Source: Oscarella lobularis (Eukaryota > Porifera > Homoscleromorpha > Homosclerophorida > Oscarellidae). From it: 64,000 bases of DNA. This document shows, piece by piece, positions 11,505-21,958 of the stretch. The DNA lies in NCBI RefSeq assembly GCF_947507565.1, contig NC_089189.1, positions 1,612,001 to 1,676,000 of the forward strand, given 5' to 3'. Positions within the stretch are counted from its first letter, which is position 1. Each line of letters begins with the position of its first letter. The notes under the pieces are model-generated. The model did not search any database, had not been told where the DNA came from, and saw only the letters and a list, made by a program, of their open reading frames with translations. Both the position numbers and the translations under genes were made by a program.

Positions 11505-13309
11505 GAGATTGTGCTCTGGTGCTATCAGGACGAAAGCATCATCGACCCGCCACATATTTCTATTGCAGATGGATCCCAGAGGCTGACGAAAATCATTTCA
11601 ATTCATGAGAACGAAGCAGTTGAAATTGGCGAGGTATTCAGGGGTTCCACGAGCAACATGATCTTCGTATGCAATGAAGGTAGCCTAATCAGTAATCACT
11701 AATCGACACTGTTATGTCTCGACTATAGGTGACGAACGCGATATTGACAGGAATATACGTGTAGGCAGTGGAAGTGACGCCAAAGATGAAAATACTTCCG
11801 ACAAAAAGGCGCTTCAGTAAAGCTTAGAGACAATTGTACGAAACGTGATTGGCTTTGCAGCAGTGAAAGTACCTCGCTGAAAGATTTCATCGACAGAACG
11901 ACAGAGCGCTTCCATCGTGCAATAAGTGAGCGCGAATCCTGTCAAATTGTACCTGTCAGACGAGGAAAAGCTCTACTGGACGCGTTCCGTTGGCTGAATC
12001 GCATTTCGTTTGATGCCTTTGCCAGAATAAAGGTCAAAGCATGTACATAGTTCACTACTGAGAGTTGCTGACGTTTTTCAAAGGTTCAATTTGTGGGAGA
12101 GATAGGTTACGACACGGGTGGACCCACTAGAAAGTTTTGGCGAATTTTATCAGACGAAATCGAAAAGAAATATTTTTGGGGCAACAGCACAAAGAAGGTT
12201 TTCCTTCACCCTGCTGAAAATATTGCACAGCCGATAATACCATTAAATCCTATTGAGGGAATATTTTAGGACAACGTTTACTACGTGATAGGAAAACTAA
12301 TTGCACTGAGTGTCGTTCATGATGGCGCTCCTTTTCCATTCATGCCTTGGCTTCTTCAATACACGATGACAGGCAATATTCGAGATATTGATGTTCCTCT
12401 AAGCGACATTCCCGATCCTGCTGCTCAATATGTTCTTCACCAGGTGCTATTCATAAACTTTCTTTTGTATTTCTTTGTCATTGAAGTTAACTGTTTGTGA
12501 AAGGTTGATAAAGCAACAACAGACGAAGAGCTGCGAATAGTTCTGTCATCTGACGAAGCTAGTGATGTCTTTGCTGAATCGGGAAACATGCGGTCCTTAG
12601 CTGACACTGGCATTGCTGCAAAGAGCAAAAAATCCTTCGCAGTGCAGTTCTGCAGTGTTTGGTGTTAAAAATTAAAGATGAGCTCGACCAGTTTCGGGAA
12701 GGACTCCAGCTCTTCGGTAGGTGCCTTTTGGTTAACAATGCCTACTTAATACTATTTGAAGGATTTTTGGAATTCATTAAATGTCACCCCGATGAAACGT
12801 TCTCTTTTTTCTGTTTCTCAAAGGAAGAAGAGTTGACCGCTGGTAGGCAGCTGTTGTGTAAGTAGCAGTGATTTATAACTGTTACTGCCTTAGCTAAACT
12901 GAGAAGTATGATTGATGTCAAATACACCACGGGTGCACAAGACCAGGGCATAAGAGAAAAAGAAGAAGAAGCTTTTATGAATTTCTTCGACTTATTAGAA
13001 GACATTGGAGGTGGAGATACTGCAATGATTCATCGTAATTGTCCAGCACATTTCTTGAAATAAATAGGAGGAAAAGTTGAGATTACCACCATTGGTGACG
13101 TCTTTGCCTTTTTCACAGGGGCTAAGCGCATTCCGGTTCGAGGTCTGACAGATGTACCCACTATGTTCTTCAGTTCCTCGGCCATTTACCCCACCGCACA
13201 TGCGTGCATGATGACAATCACAATTCCAACAAAATACGACACCTACGAAAAATTCAGAGAGAAAATGGTATTTGCTTTCGTAAATCACGGTGGGTTTGGG
13301 GAGTCGTAA
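11505..13309 (+). CDS. HECT E3 ubiquitin ligase, G2E3-like, inside TIR element
   Basis: Exons start at 11505, 11729, 11861, 12083, 12271 and about 12505, with shorter ones up to the stop TAA at 13307-13309. The middle encodes CQIVPVRRGKALLDAFRW, then VGEIGYDTGGPTRKFW, GKLIALSVVHDG and the C-lobe TGAKRIPVRGL...FSSSAIYP. The candidate catalytic cysteine is at 13205-13207 in HACMMTITIP, where the usual Thr before Cys is Ala. The C-terminus FVNHGGFGES is complete. It resembles the HECT half of vertebrate G2E3 and similar invertebrate proteins. The frame shifts by one base in an A6 run near 12626, and the exit from the fourth exon (near 12228) lacks a clear GT donor. No N-terminal Met or other domain is identified. 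HECT ligases pass ubiquitin from E2 to substrate through a cysteine thioester. Confidence 0.7.
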
Positions 13310-13648
13310 AGACGAACGAGAGAAAAACACTGGTAGACGTACGTGTGTTCATTTTCATTTTGGTACTGTCCCGTCTTTCAATTACGGTAATTGTGGCAAT
13401 TGTGCTGGTACATTTGATTCATCGTCGTTATCTGTTATTTGATTTTTGTGATCGTACATTTGATTAATCGTTGTGATCGGTAATTTGATTTTTACGATCG
13501 TTAAATTAAAAGCCCAAGTTATTTATTTCAAGGCTATACGTTTCACTAGGACAAACGTTCGCGCAGAATTTCCAACGTTTTAACCCAGGAAACAGAGAAG
13601 AGAAAAGAGGTAAGATAAACGCTCGGAAAGTACGCCACCTAGTAGATC

Positions 13649-13813
13649 AAAAGGTTGACCTCACCCAAAAGGTGACCCAATAGTTGACCCAATAGTTGAC
13701 CTCACCAAAAAAGTTGACCCAATAGTTGACCCAATAGTTGACCTCACCCAAACGTTGACCCAATAGTTGACCTCACCCAAAAGATGGACTTTTGAAACGC
13801 CTGACGCGCCATA
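13649..13813. repeat. Right terminal inverted repeat with subterminal array
   Basis: Inverted counterpart of the left end: units of TTGACCCAATAG and CCTCACCCAAA in the opposite orientation, then the 38-bp terminal block ending CGCGCCATA. The arms share the order of units but differ in copy number. Confidence 0.85.
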
Positions 13814-13908
13814 CTTTTCGCGGTTTTCCGTAAACTGAGTTGCGGCATAGGTATCCAGGAAGAAAGTGAGCCCCCTCCCGCGAGACGATCACACATTCTC
13901 TCTCCGCG

Positions 13909-14110
13909 ATGCTGCAGTCGTTCGTTTCGGGCTTGAAAAGCCGTCACGACGATGTGCGCGAGAAGGCGGCCAAGCAAATGCAGCAGTACGTTGAAACGGA
14001 CCTGCGCGAAGTATCGGCCGACGAGAACGCGAGCTTCGTCTACCATTCCATCTTTGAAATTGTCTCCAGATCGGAATTGCACGAAAAGAAAGGCGGCGTC
14101 ATGGCAATCA
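13909..14110 (+). pseudogene. MTOR: mTOR first exon only (gene fragment)
   Basis: ATG at 13909 opens a frame matching the N-terminus of the mTOR kinase HEAT repeats: FVSGLKSRHDDVREKAAKQ, LREVSADENASF and HHIF-like IFEIVSRSELHEKKGG. It ends at a good donor, CAATCA|GTAAGG. I searched the next several kilobases for the following conserved segment (the ASLIG..G region and later HEAT repeats) and did not see it. mTOR is about 2,500 residues, so only about 67 are here. Either a very long first intron leaves the window's readable region, which is unlikely in this compact genome, or this is a duplicated stub. The HECT element sits about 95 bp upstream. Confidence 0.8.
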
Positions 14111-15029
14111 GTAAGGGGGAACCCCTCTCGACCCCGCCTACTCACAGTTTCAATGCTCTATGTCATAATATAACACCATTGGTGAAGTCATGCTCTGTCA
14201 ACTGAAGTCATGCTCTGTCAACTCCTCGTATACGTCGAGCTAGCTGAATGTCTTTCGGCATTATCGTCACTCTGTTAGCATGAATAGCACACAGATTACT
14301 GGAAAAGAATCTAAAAATTGGATAAAGAACTAAAAATGCTGTCTGCTCACGTGTCTTCAAAGAGGTGGACTAAGTATGCTTCTGAAGCTTCCTGGAGCGC
14401 TTCGATAGCCCTTAGCCTCCATCTCAGCGCCGTACGAGTGTATTCTTTCACGATTTCCTTCACCTTAATTAAATTAGCACTAATTAGGTAGTGAATTTCC
14501 AATACCAATAACGATAATTATTTTCTATGCAAAATTTTTATCTCTAGCTCATTTCTGCAGGCTTACCAGTCTCGCAAATGGAAGTTTTCGTATAAGAAGA
14601 TGATAAGAATGTTGAAAAGCCCGTATCTCTTTCAGAGCTTTGACGCCCGGTCGATATCGGCGCTTTCGCTTGGAAATTGCGCCGGGCATGGCCTCTGCAT
14701 ACAACTATTAGTTAGCCGGGGCCCGTAGGCATTCGTCACAGCGACACCACCCCACACGCTTACTTACCACTCTTGGGAGTTCGTCCGCGATGTTTCGTGG
14801 TGGTGCGTGGCGTCGTTGGCTCGGACGTGGCCGGAGACGCGGGAAGACGTCCATGAGACCGCAACTGCGACAGGGGGACCCTGCTTCGCGGCATTTGATT
14901 TCGGTCTGCAAGGGCGGCGTGCGAGAATGCGCAGTAGATTTGTTTGTGACGTCGAAACCACGAAACACGTGTCTTGGACCTCTCGACGCTGATTGGTTCG
15001 CGTCATCATGACGCTCCCGTAGTAGTCTT
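14111..15029. other. No confident gene
   Basis: A splice-acceptor-like TTTCTGCAG at about 14553-14561 is followed by an unrecognised short open stretch. A minus-strand frame (14764-15177) and GC-rich overlapping frames have no known domains. A 20-bp direct repeat (GTCATGCTCTGTCAACT...) occurs at about 14188-14222. Confidence 0.4.
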
Positions 15030-16030
15030 TCAAGATCACAGCGAACATTCTAATTAGAGACGTCCCTTCGAGCGGTCGTACAACCAGAGAGTTCGACGTC
15101 GTTGTGACGTATTCAGCGAAAAGGCCTTCATTCACCGACACTAAATCGACGAGAGAATTCGGCAATCTTTCGCCCATCGTCGCTCTCCATGCCCATCCTT
15201 ACTCAAGCGAAGTACTCGCGACCGCAATTTGACGTGGCCGCATCGAGGTAAGCAGATTTTGCCCCGGTAATCGCGCGTCGACGAGGCGAAGAAGCCTCGA
15301 AGCTCGCGAGCTCGCGTGCGCGAATCGATTCCCTCGAGGATGAGAACGGCACACTCCCAAACGATCGTTCTTGCACACCTGCGCAAGTTCGAAGCGTCCT
15401 ATCGTCATTCAATGCCTTCTTTTCGAACAGAACCTAACGTCCCAATGGCCCCTCCTACGCCGCAACAGCGTTCTTGTACGTCATCGCAACGGTCGTTCTC
15501 GCCGAACAGAACCACGGTGAGTACGAACATTCGCGTAGTGGGGTCCCTGGTAAAAGAATTGCGGCGTTCGTTTCGCGCGAACGCTCCTGCCTTACGAAGT
15601 TTGGAGTTGACAACGTGTCGCCGGTCGAAGCAACCCGTTCCCTGGCGTCTGGTATTGGAAAAGGTCTCTGGTGGAAGAAGTCGTCGCTTCTTTGTTTGGA
15701 CGTGCGACCGCCGGACGAAATTGAAATTGGAGATGTCGTTTTGGCGCTGAGGGGATAATTTGTTGGTCAGGAAGTCGGCGACGTATGCATTTTCGTTTGC
15801 GAGGAGCGAATATGGTTGAGCTGTGAGTCGGATCCTATACACGATATCTCGCTCAAGTCGAAAGGCAAGGAACGGATCGTTGAACTCGTGTACGAGCCGC
15901 GTGTTCGACGAGCTGTCTGTTGCCGTCAAAGTCGAACGAATTTTGAGCTCCGTTCCAGAAGCGTACGAACGGACGAGTTTTGGTGTAGACGGAAAGAAGG
16001 AAGAGTATCAAGTTTCTCAAGTTTCTCAAT
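15030..16030 (+). CDS. Exon-like open stretches of an unrecognised gene
   Basis: Several plus-strand frames look coding in composition and end at plausible donors. One is 15030-15255, with FDVVVTYSAKRPSF and a HAHPYSSEVLATA block ending ATCGAG|GTAAGC. Others are 15316-15520 (ending ACCACG|GTGAGT), about 15474-15758 and 15823-16030. They do not connect in a single frame that I can follow and no domain is recognised. Long antisense frames over the same bases (15405-15929) are probably shadows. Confidence 0.25.
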
Positions 16031-16627
16031 AAGGCTTCAAGACGAAAACTATGACTACACTAAGGAGCCTTGTGACTGAAGCAGACACGTGCTCTTGAGG
16101 TAAGAATCACAGGTACGTTGATATGCGGATAACCACAATAATCAAAATTTGCTTATTTAAGAGCCACACTGAAATAAAAAATTATTGTGATTCTGTTTGG
16201 CTAGCAGTTGATGAAAAGATTGACTAAAGGCAACTTCTATGATGGTGATGGTGTGCCAGTGTCAGTGTGCGTCTGTTTTTACATTTTTTACACGTGTACA
16301 TATTTTTTATTGGCAACTGTTTATTCACTTGACAGAAAATCGCTTTGCTTCTGACGTCTTCTCCACGTGATGCGCGTGATGGCGACTGACGTCATATCGG
16401 TGAATCTAAAAAAAGACGGACGCCGTCGACGGTCGCGACGATGTTCGAAAATGGAGCCGCCGCCGTCGTGCGTACGCCCGATCCGGATCGTCACGAATCG
16501 GGCCTCGAGTCCGCTGTTCAAGTAAGCCGTCACCACGCGAAAAGCTTGCACGAGCCCCCTTTCAGACGCTATGCTAAGCTTTTTCCTGTTATTTCTTTCG
16601 TAGATACTGTACGATTAGCTATCAGCT
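16031..16627. other. No recognisable gene
   Basis: AT-rich stretch with short frames. The plus frame at 16441 may be a chance product of the GC-rich block at 16420-16520. Confidence 0.35.
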
Positions 16628-17075
16628 ATGGAAGGCAAATTGCTCATATCGGAGAGTCACGTAAGGATTAGGCTGATTCGCGTGCTACAACGTCGCTACT
16701 GTAAGATGATCATGGAAAGAAACATGCAACCAGTCATCGTGTTGAGCTTTAGCAAGCGAGACTGCGAAGCGTACGCTCTGCAGATGTCCAAGCTCGACTT
16801 CAACACAGGTTCGGAGTAGCTAGTAGAATCCTTCCTTGTTTATATTTTCCTCTCATCGCGTAGACGAAAAAAGAAATTGGTAGACGAAGTGTTTTCGAAT
16901 TGCCATTGACGCCCTATCGGACGAAGACAAGCATTTGCCTCAGGTACTTTTTCTAATTTTTTCGTCATTGAACCCTTCACTGTCCTCGTAGGTGGAGCAC
17001 GTGCTTCCAATCGGGGCGCTTCCCATTCTCAAGGAGGTGATAGAGATTGTCTTTGGGGAAGGGCTCATTCATTAA
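16628..17075 (+). pseudogene. MTREX: MTR4/SKIV2L2 RNA helicase fragment
   Basis: The segment [19 protein letters not shown] followed by [16 protein letters not shown] matches the start of the second RecA domain of MTR4, the helicase of the nuclear exosome. The next pieces, near 16864-16945 and 16991-17063, give the counterparts of DALSDEDK-LPQ, VEHVLP and ILKEVIEI. Splice-like borders (CCTCAG|GTACTT, CTCGTAG|GTGGAG) are retained. Reading frames do not stay open: the conserved words fall in different frames, and the GIGIHHGG segment expected between VEHVLP and ILKE is missing. This is an intron-bearing decayed piece of about 1/10 of the gene. Confidence 0.75.
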
Positions 17076-17182
17076 AGTAAGAGTATTGGCGAATATTTAC
17101 TTGTCTAGGAAATATTTCCATTTGAAAAGCGTTGTTTGCAACGGAGACGTTTGCTCTGGGACTCAAAATCATATATGTTTAG

Positions 17183-17996
17183 GTTCAACGTGGAATGGAT
17201 CTAAATCGGCTCAAAGTGGGCTCGTTTTGCCAGCGGGAGCCGTTCATCGATGGATGCTCGATTCGAGCGTCGCGCGTGTTGTGAGCGAGTGCGCTTCGCT
17301 CTATTTGTGGGCCGTGGTCGAATTGCTGGCTAAGGAAATTTATCGGCGAGTCGTACTTGAACCAAATTGATGAGGTAAGGCCAACTTCCTAATATGTACA
17401 TGGTCAAGGAGGGTGACGTCACAAAAGCACGCGAGAGAAAGTCTTACGTCACGCGGGGGCGTAGCGATTGGACGCTTCAGAGCCCTAGATAATCAAGGGC
17501 TCTGGGACGCTTGCTTTTGTGACATCACTCTCCTTGACCATATTTGGAAGTCACGTTTATTTCTTCTTAGGATTTCCCAGAGGAGAACGCCGGTGATATT
17601 ATTGAGCGCCGTATTAGCGCAGATCCCCAACTCTGGTCTCTCCTTCAACCGCACGCCTATCTAGTTTCCACCCAACAGCCCCGCCTCCCAATGAAATCTC
17701 CCGCGACCCCAGCCCCAGCCCCAATGACTCCCCTCTCGCCCCGCCGCACCATGGAAACGGAATCCCCGTCCACGCGACTCAACTCCCAACCGCCGGCGGA
17801 AAATCACACATCCCCGGCGTCACGTGGTCGCAAGCTCGTTCACGCGCGCCACGTGACCCGGAAGCGGTCGCAGTTCGGCGTTCGGCTTTACGTTTCTGTT
17901 CGGTGTTGCGCAGTTTTAAGACCGTTTTACGGATCGAATCGATTCGATCTCTCGTTCGCTTCCCTCGGTTCGGCCTTTGCGCGAGCGCGAAATTGA
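17183..17996 (+). pseudogene. Histone-fold protein fragment, unassigned
   Basis: Exon one (17183-about 17375) encodes LPAGAVHRWMLDSSVARVV then SECASLYLWAVVELLAKEI, a pattern like the histone-fold segments of SOS1 or BTBD11/ABTB2. A second exon from 17571 continues NQIDE|DFPEENAGDIIERRI, then DPQLWSLLQPHAYLV, then a Pro/Ser-rich tail. The first exon must change frame once before its donor for the join to work, so this copy is probably damaged. The intron between them contains a small MITE. I cannot name the parent gene. Confidence 0.45.
17401..17540. mobile_element. 140-bp MITE inside an intron
   Basis: Terminal inverted repeats of 29 bp with two mismatches (TGGTCAAGGAGGGTGACGTC at the left and its reverse complement ending TCCTTGACCA at the right). 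A short internal hairpin AGCCCT...AGGGCT sits at about 17482-17502. No coding capacity. The target duplication is not clear. Confidence 0.7.
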
Positions 17997-19444
17997 CGTC
18001 GATTCGACGTCAAAATTGTAGTGTTCGTATTGGTCGAAGAAAGCTTCGCTCATTTTGTGCAACACTTGTATCGAAACTGCGGCGGAGGCGCTCGAATGAC
18101 GTGCGTATGATGGTGCCTTTGTTTTTAGTTGGCCCATCAGGCACGTGCCGAGTCACCGCCTACCGGAACTACGTGCGTCATCAATTGCGAAGTAAAAGCA
18201 CTGCTTTGTTTTTAGCAACACCAGCAACTTGGTTATGTCATTTTGTGGGTCACAATGGGGGAGGGGTCCGGATAGAGATCAGTCAACAAATCTGGAATGA
18301 TCTGGCTACGTGTGTGTAAATGTACTCACCTTAGTCCCAAAGACCCATAAGCTCATCGAACCAAAGCGGATAACCCTGGTCTCTTTCTTCAGGCAAGAGA
18401 AGAGTCGGCAAAAAGGAGGAAAGAAAGAAAGAAGGCGCCCTCCATCATTGCCGTGTCGAATGGACACAATAGGGGACGCCACTCGTTGAGCATGTCACGT
18501 GTAGAAGACGCGGAAAATAACTGATAGTATGTATGTATCTCGAATAGGTAGCTACGTTGCTACACTGTATACATTAATCTTACACTCGAGCGACGGAAAC
18601 GACTTCCCCAGCCAATTCCTCCAAACGTCTAATAATAATAAATATTTAATTAATTAATTATTATTTGAATTTTGGAAGGGACCTTGGTATTGATTTGAGA
18701 GACTCTTTTTTAGCTTTTCCGTAGATAATTTCCTTGACTGTGTGATAGGACGCCAAGGAAGTGACAAGTCAGTGCGAGACAGACCAGATGAAGTTTTCGC
18801 GCTTGACACCACGCCTTCAAATCGGGAAAAACCTAAAAATACCATCTCATTAATTAATGACATAATCGAAAAGGTGGTCGTCGTTTCCCTGGCAACGCAC
18901 CTACTGCACCCATAGATACTTCACCAACGCTTCGCGTTCCGAATAGAAAAATCCGTGAACGTCGACGAAACGAAAGGAAAAGACGAATCGTTTTCCAGCC
19001 GCGTCTCGCCTTCGCGGCGGCGGCGGCGGCGCGTCTTTTAGCGTCGCCGAGTCGCGCGCACGTCGCATCGGCCAATTGCCAGCACTCGGCGACCGCCTCC
19101 GGTCGATCACTCGCCGCTTCGCCGAGCGAAACGTCGCCGGAGGCCGCCGCGCGACGGGGAAATCGGCGCTGCTTCGTTTTGGTTTCGTCGCGCGACGGCG
19201 CGGGGTCTGCGTTCGCCGTTGCGCCGCCGTGGTGCGACTGCATCGCTTCGTTTGGGCGCTTGTCGTTTAGCTCTGACTCGAGTAGGAAGATTTTCGGCTT
19301 TCTGTAGGACGTCGAAGTCGAATCGGGCTTTGCATCGGCTTATGTTGGGCGCGCTCGGCGAACAGCCCCGTCGACTGCAGTGCGGCCTCTTTGTCGATCA
19401 AAGGAACATACGGGAGGGATTAGGCGACCGTACAGAGTGCGCTA
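17997..19444. other. No confident gene; GC-rich block at 18.9-19.25 kb
   Basis: Frames exist on both strands in the GC-rich block (minus 18854-19243, plus 19076-19270). The minus one starts with a plausible ATG and is Ala/Arg-rich, so it could be a first exon, but no domain or splice partner is convincing. It may be a CpG-type promoter for the HROB gene that starts at 19445. Confidence 0.35.
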
Positions 19445-20538
19445 ATGTCAAACAAGACTTTCTTTTCGGTGGAAGATGACGACTTTTTGGGAGACGAGGT
19501 CCGTAGTGCATATCAAGCGTGTGATGACTAATAGAAGAGTTAGGATCTGGAGCTCCCTCTGCCTATTAGGCCGTCTTTGAGTCGATTAGCCGCTTTCGAG
19601 TCTAATCCGCCTTCAAAGAAGAGCAAACCGGCGTCTCCTACCGAAACGGAATTTCCAAAGTCAAAGTCATCTCTATCAAATGACGAACCAGCGAGATCAT
19701 GCTCGCTGCAAAAATCTCAGACTAGCAGTGTAGTTCGAAATCCTGCGAGAAAAAAAGAGTCCTCTTCTACGAAGTAGTCACAATAAGGATGACTTGGATC
19801 CCGATTTCACTGGGAATCCGTGGCTACTAATGAACGAGCAACTTGGAATTTCGGGCAAAACGTGTACGTAGACGGAATGTTGATGAAGTTGACAACTACT
19901 TATTGATTTTTCATCTAAGACTCGCCTCTCAATTCATTCACTGTGGCCAATACACTCAAACAGGTACAGTACTTCTCTCTTTTGATCTTTGGGATGGATG
20001 TAGTCTCGTTTTTCTAAAGGCCTCGTTGGGAAGACTTGTCGACGGAAAAGTCGCTCATCTACGCGTTCTCGTCAAGTCGATCAGTGAGACAGGAAACAGC
20101 ACGAGTGCTCTTCTCAAAGATCCAACGGGTACGAAAACGAATCTTTAGTTAAATTCTATATATACCTCGTTTTTCTTTATAGGTGAAATATCTGGATCGA
20201 TTCACAGAAAACTCGTTGAACAACACGGATCGGCTCTAAGTGCCGGATCAGTATTGATTCTCAAGCGGGTACACTATCACCACCACCACCACTCTCTGTC
20301 CTATCACTCCTATGATCTTTAGGCCACCGTATTTAGCCCGACAGGCCACCGTCACTATCTCAACGTAACGCCAGCAAATGTAGTCCGACTCTACCCAGCG
20401 AAAATAGCCCAAGCAACGCTTGCATCAATAGACAAAGCGCTTCTAGAAGGGATTCTGGACTCTCTGGGTGAAAATCTGTCGACTCAAGACTCCATTACTT
20501 CTCTACTCGATGGACTCAACGATGATGACTTTAATTAG
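19445..20538 (+). CDS. HROB: HROB-like homologous recombination OB-fold protein
   Basis: ATG at 19445; exon 1 ends GACGAG|GTCCGT at 19498. Exon 2 from 19544 is Ser/Lys-rich and disordered. Later exons encode the OB-fold: VAHLRVLVKSISETGNS, LLKDPTGEISGSIHRKL, LSAGSVLILKRATVFSP and HYLNVTPANVVRLYP, with the stop TAG at 20536-20538. These words match HROB (C17orf53/MCM8IP), which loads the MCM8-MCM9 helicase in homologous recombination. A frame change is needed near 19775 to pass from the Ser-rich region into DDLDPDFTGNPW, so this is either a small unseen intron, a consensus error or early decay. It is short (about 300 residues) relative to vertebrate HROB. Confidence 0.7.
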
Positions 20539-20599
20539 AAAATTTACTCTGCTGCATGAAAATTCTTTTACATTCTTAGCTAAGGATCTAAAACGACGC

Positions 20600-21490
20600 C
20601 AGTTTACAAGAACAAATTTTTAGCAGAAATTCTTTTCTTGTTGTCAGACAGACAATATGAGGGCATGCTTCAATTGGGCCAAGTCGTGCACATGCAGAGT
20701 CGCGCAAGAGCCTACAGAAAGTGGCACCCCGGCGTGCGATTCGCCAAGGAAAAATATAAAGCGTCGCGAATTTCGTAAACGATTGCCTTGACTATTTAAT
20801 TTAGCGTGGTCAAGTATTGAAAGTTTGCAATCGAGTGCGTCGTAAATCCGCTCAAGGAGCGTAACGAGCGCGAAACGTGGACGTTCATTCTAAAACGATC
20901 GAGAGATAACGTCAAATACGTTTCGGCTTACACGCAGAAGTTGGCAAAGACGAGCATTTCCTCTGAAGATCTGGTACAGCAGAGCCTAAGTGACCACCTC
21001 TTTATTGTTGACGCGTGCCTTGTTTCAATACAGGATTTGCTTGATACGCTTGAGACGGATCTCAGTTTAGATGAGCTAGTCACACTCAGACGAATAGCCT
21101 ATGCTCGCATCAAGAAGGAAGATGCCTTAGCTAAGGTACAACGTACAGTTTTGTATTGTTGCTTCTTCTAATTCATTCCCTCTCTAACTATAGAGCAGTG
21201 GATTTGAAAATCAGGGCTTTCTTCAGAGTTGGTTTCCAGCCTGGACCGGCTGGAAATCACAAGAGCAAGAGGAGAAACAGCAAGCGGATGAAGGGGAGAA
21301 TGAAACGTCGTTACCTGGTAAAAAAGGGGGCCCCTCAACCGGGGATTGAGTCATTGTCCTTGTCTCTAGAGGATCTGTTCGCCTCGTTTGAAACGTCGCC
21401 GGCTGACGAAAGCATTTTCAAGCGAGGCACGGTGTTTCTTCGTCTTCTCTGTTCTCTCAAAGGCGGGTTCCTAACGCTCAAGTAAAATCG
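20600..21490 (+). pseudogene. VPS13: VPS13 N-terminal fragment
   Basis: The order of words fits the chorein-adjacent region of VPS13 lipid-transfer proteins: MQSRARAYRKWHPGVRF, then FAIECVVNPLKERNE, TWTFILKRSRDNVKYV, LDELVTLRRIAYARIKKE and LQSWFPAWTGW, and finally ESIFKRGTVFLRLL. The first two words sit in different frames around 20815-20850 where the WWKYAI-like motif should be, so the copy is broken there. Only a few hundred of about 3,000 residues are present. It lies directly between HROB and an unrelated WD40 piece. Confidence 0.55.
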
Positions 21491-21639
21491 AAGCAACGGC
21501 GTCAAGGCGTTTACGGAGCTCGCTTTCACCGACCTCCGCCTGAGCTTAGACACGAAGCTTTGATACGGATCGGTGGCCGTCAGTCTATCCACTTTCATTG
21601 CTACCACCACCACCAAAGTTCCGTTTTCATAGACCGATG

Positions 21640-21918
21640 AACCGGCAGAAATCTTGCGACAACTTCTCGAAGCCTCAACTTCGCATGCGCACAGCCGGCA
21701 TAGAACCGACGGGCAGGGCCGTCGGCAGGCTCACGTCAATGTTCGGCGGATCGAGCGACGATCAAACGTGCCACGTGTGGGATTTAACCGCGCACAGAAT
21801 GAGAGCTCTTCGGATTCTGAAAAAGCCGTCTCGCTCCGTCGCTTATTCGCCTGACGGTCGCGCCCTTGCCGTCGGATTCAAAGACGGTACGTGCAAAATC
21901 AAAGACATATTTTTATGA
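21640..21918 (+). pseudogene. EML-type WD40 fragment
   Basis: One open stretch with SSDDQTCHVWDLTAHRM and RSVAYSPDGRALAVGFKDG, the WD-repeat signatures typical of echinoderm microtubule-associated protein-like (EML5/6) proteins. Only about two blades are visible and no further WD repeats follow before the CNOT1 fragment on the opposite strand. An isolated exon piece. Confidence 0.5.
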
Positions 21919-21958
21919 CGTCTAGGTCTCAGGGAGATTTGCTGTTATTGGCTCGACT

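Larger units (their letters stand above)
11253..13813. mobile_element. 2.56-kb TIR element carrying a HECT ligase gene
   Basis: The outer ends TATGGCGCGTCAGGCGTTTC (11253 inward) and its exact reverse complement (ending 13813) are immediately flanked by CTTTTC at 11247-11252 and again at 13814-13819, a likely 6-bp target-site duplication. Inside the ends lie arrays of a TTGACC / GGTCAA-containing repeat in inverted orientation. Between them is a multi-exon HECT-domain gene and no recognisable transposase. The right end is about 95 bp upstream of an mTOR first exon. A 6-bp duplication is used by several DNA transposon groups; I cannot assign one. It could be non-autonomous with a captured gene, or HECT may be a standard cargo of this family. 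Confidence 0.8.

Noticed and set aside
11193-11608. Open frames of repeated Asn-Tyr-Trp-Val peptides
   Set aside because: They are translations of the subterminal repeat array of the HECT element, not a protein.
15405-15929. Minus-strand frame of 174 codons
   Set aside because: No domain and it overlaps better-bounded plus-strand exon-like stretches.
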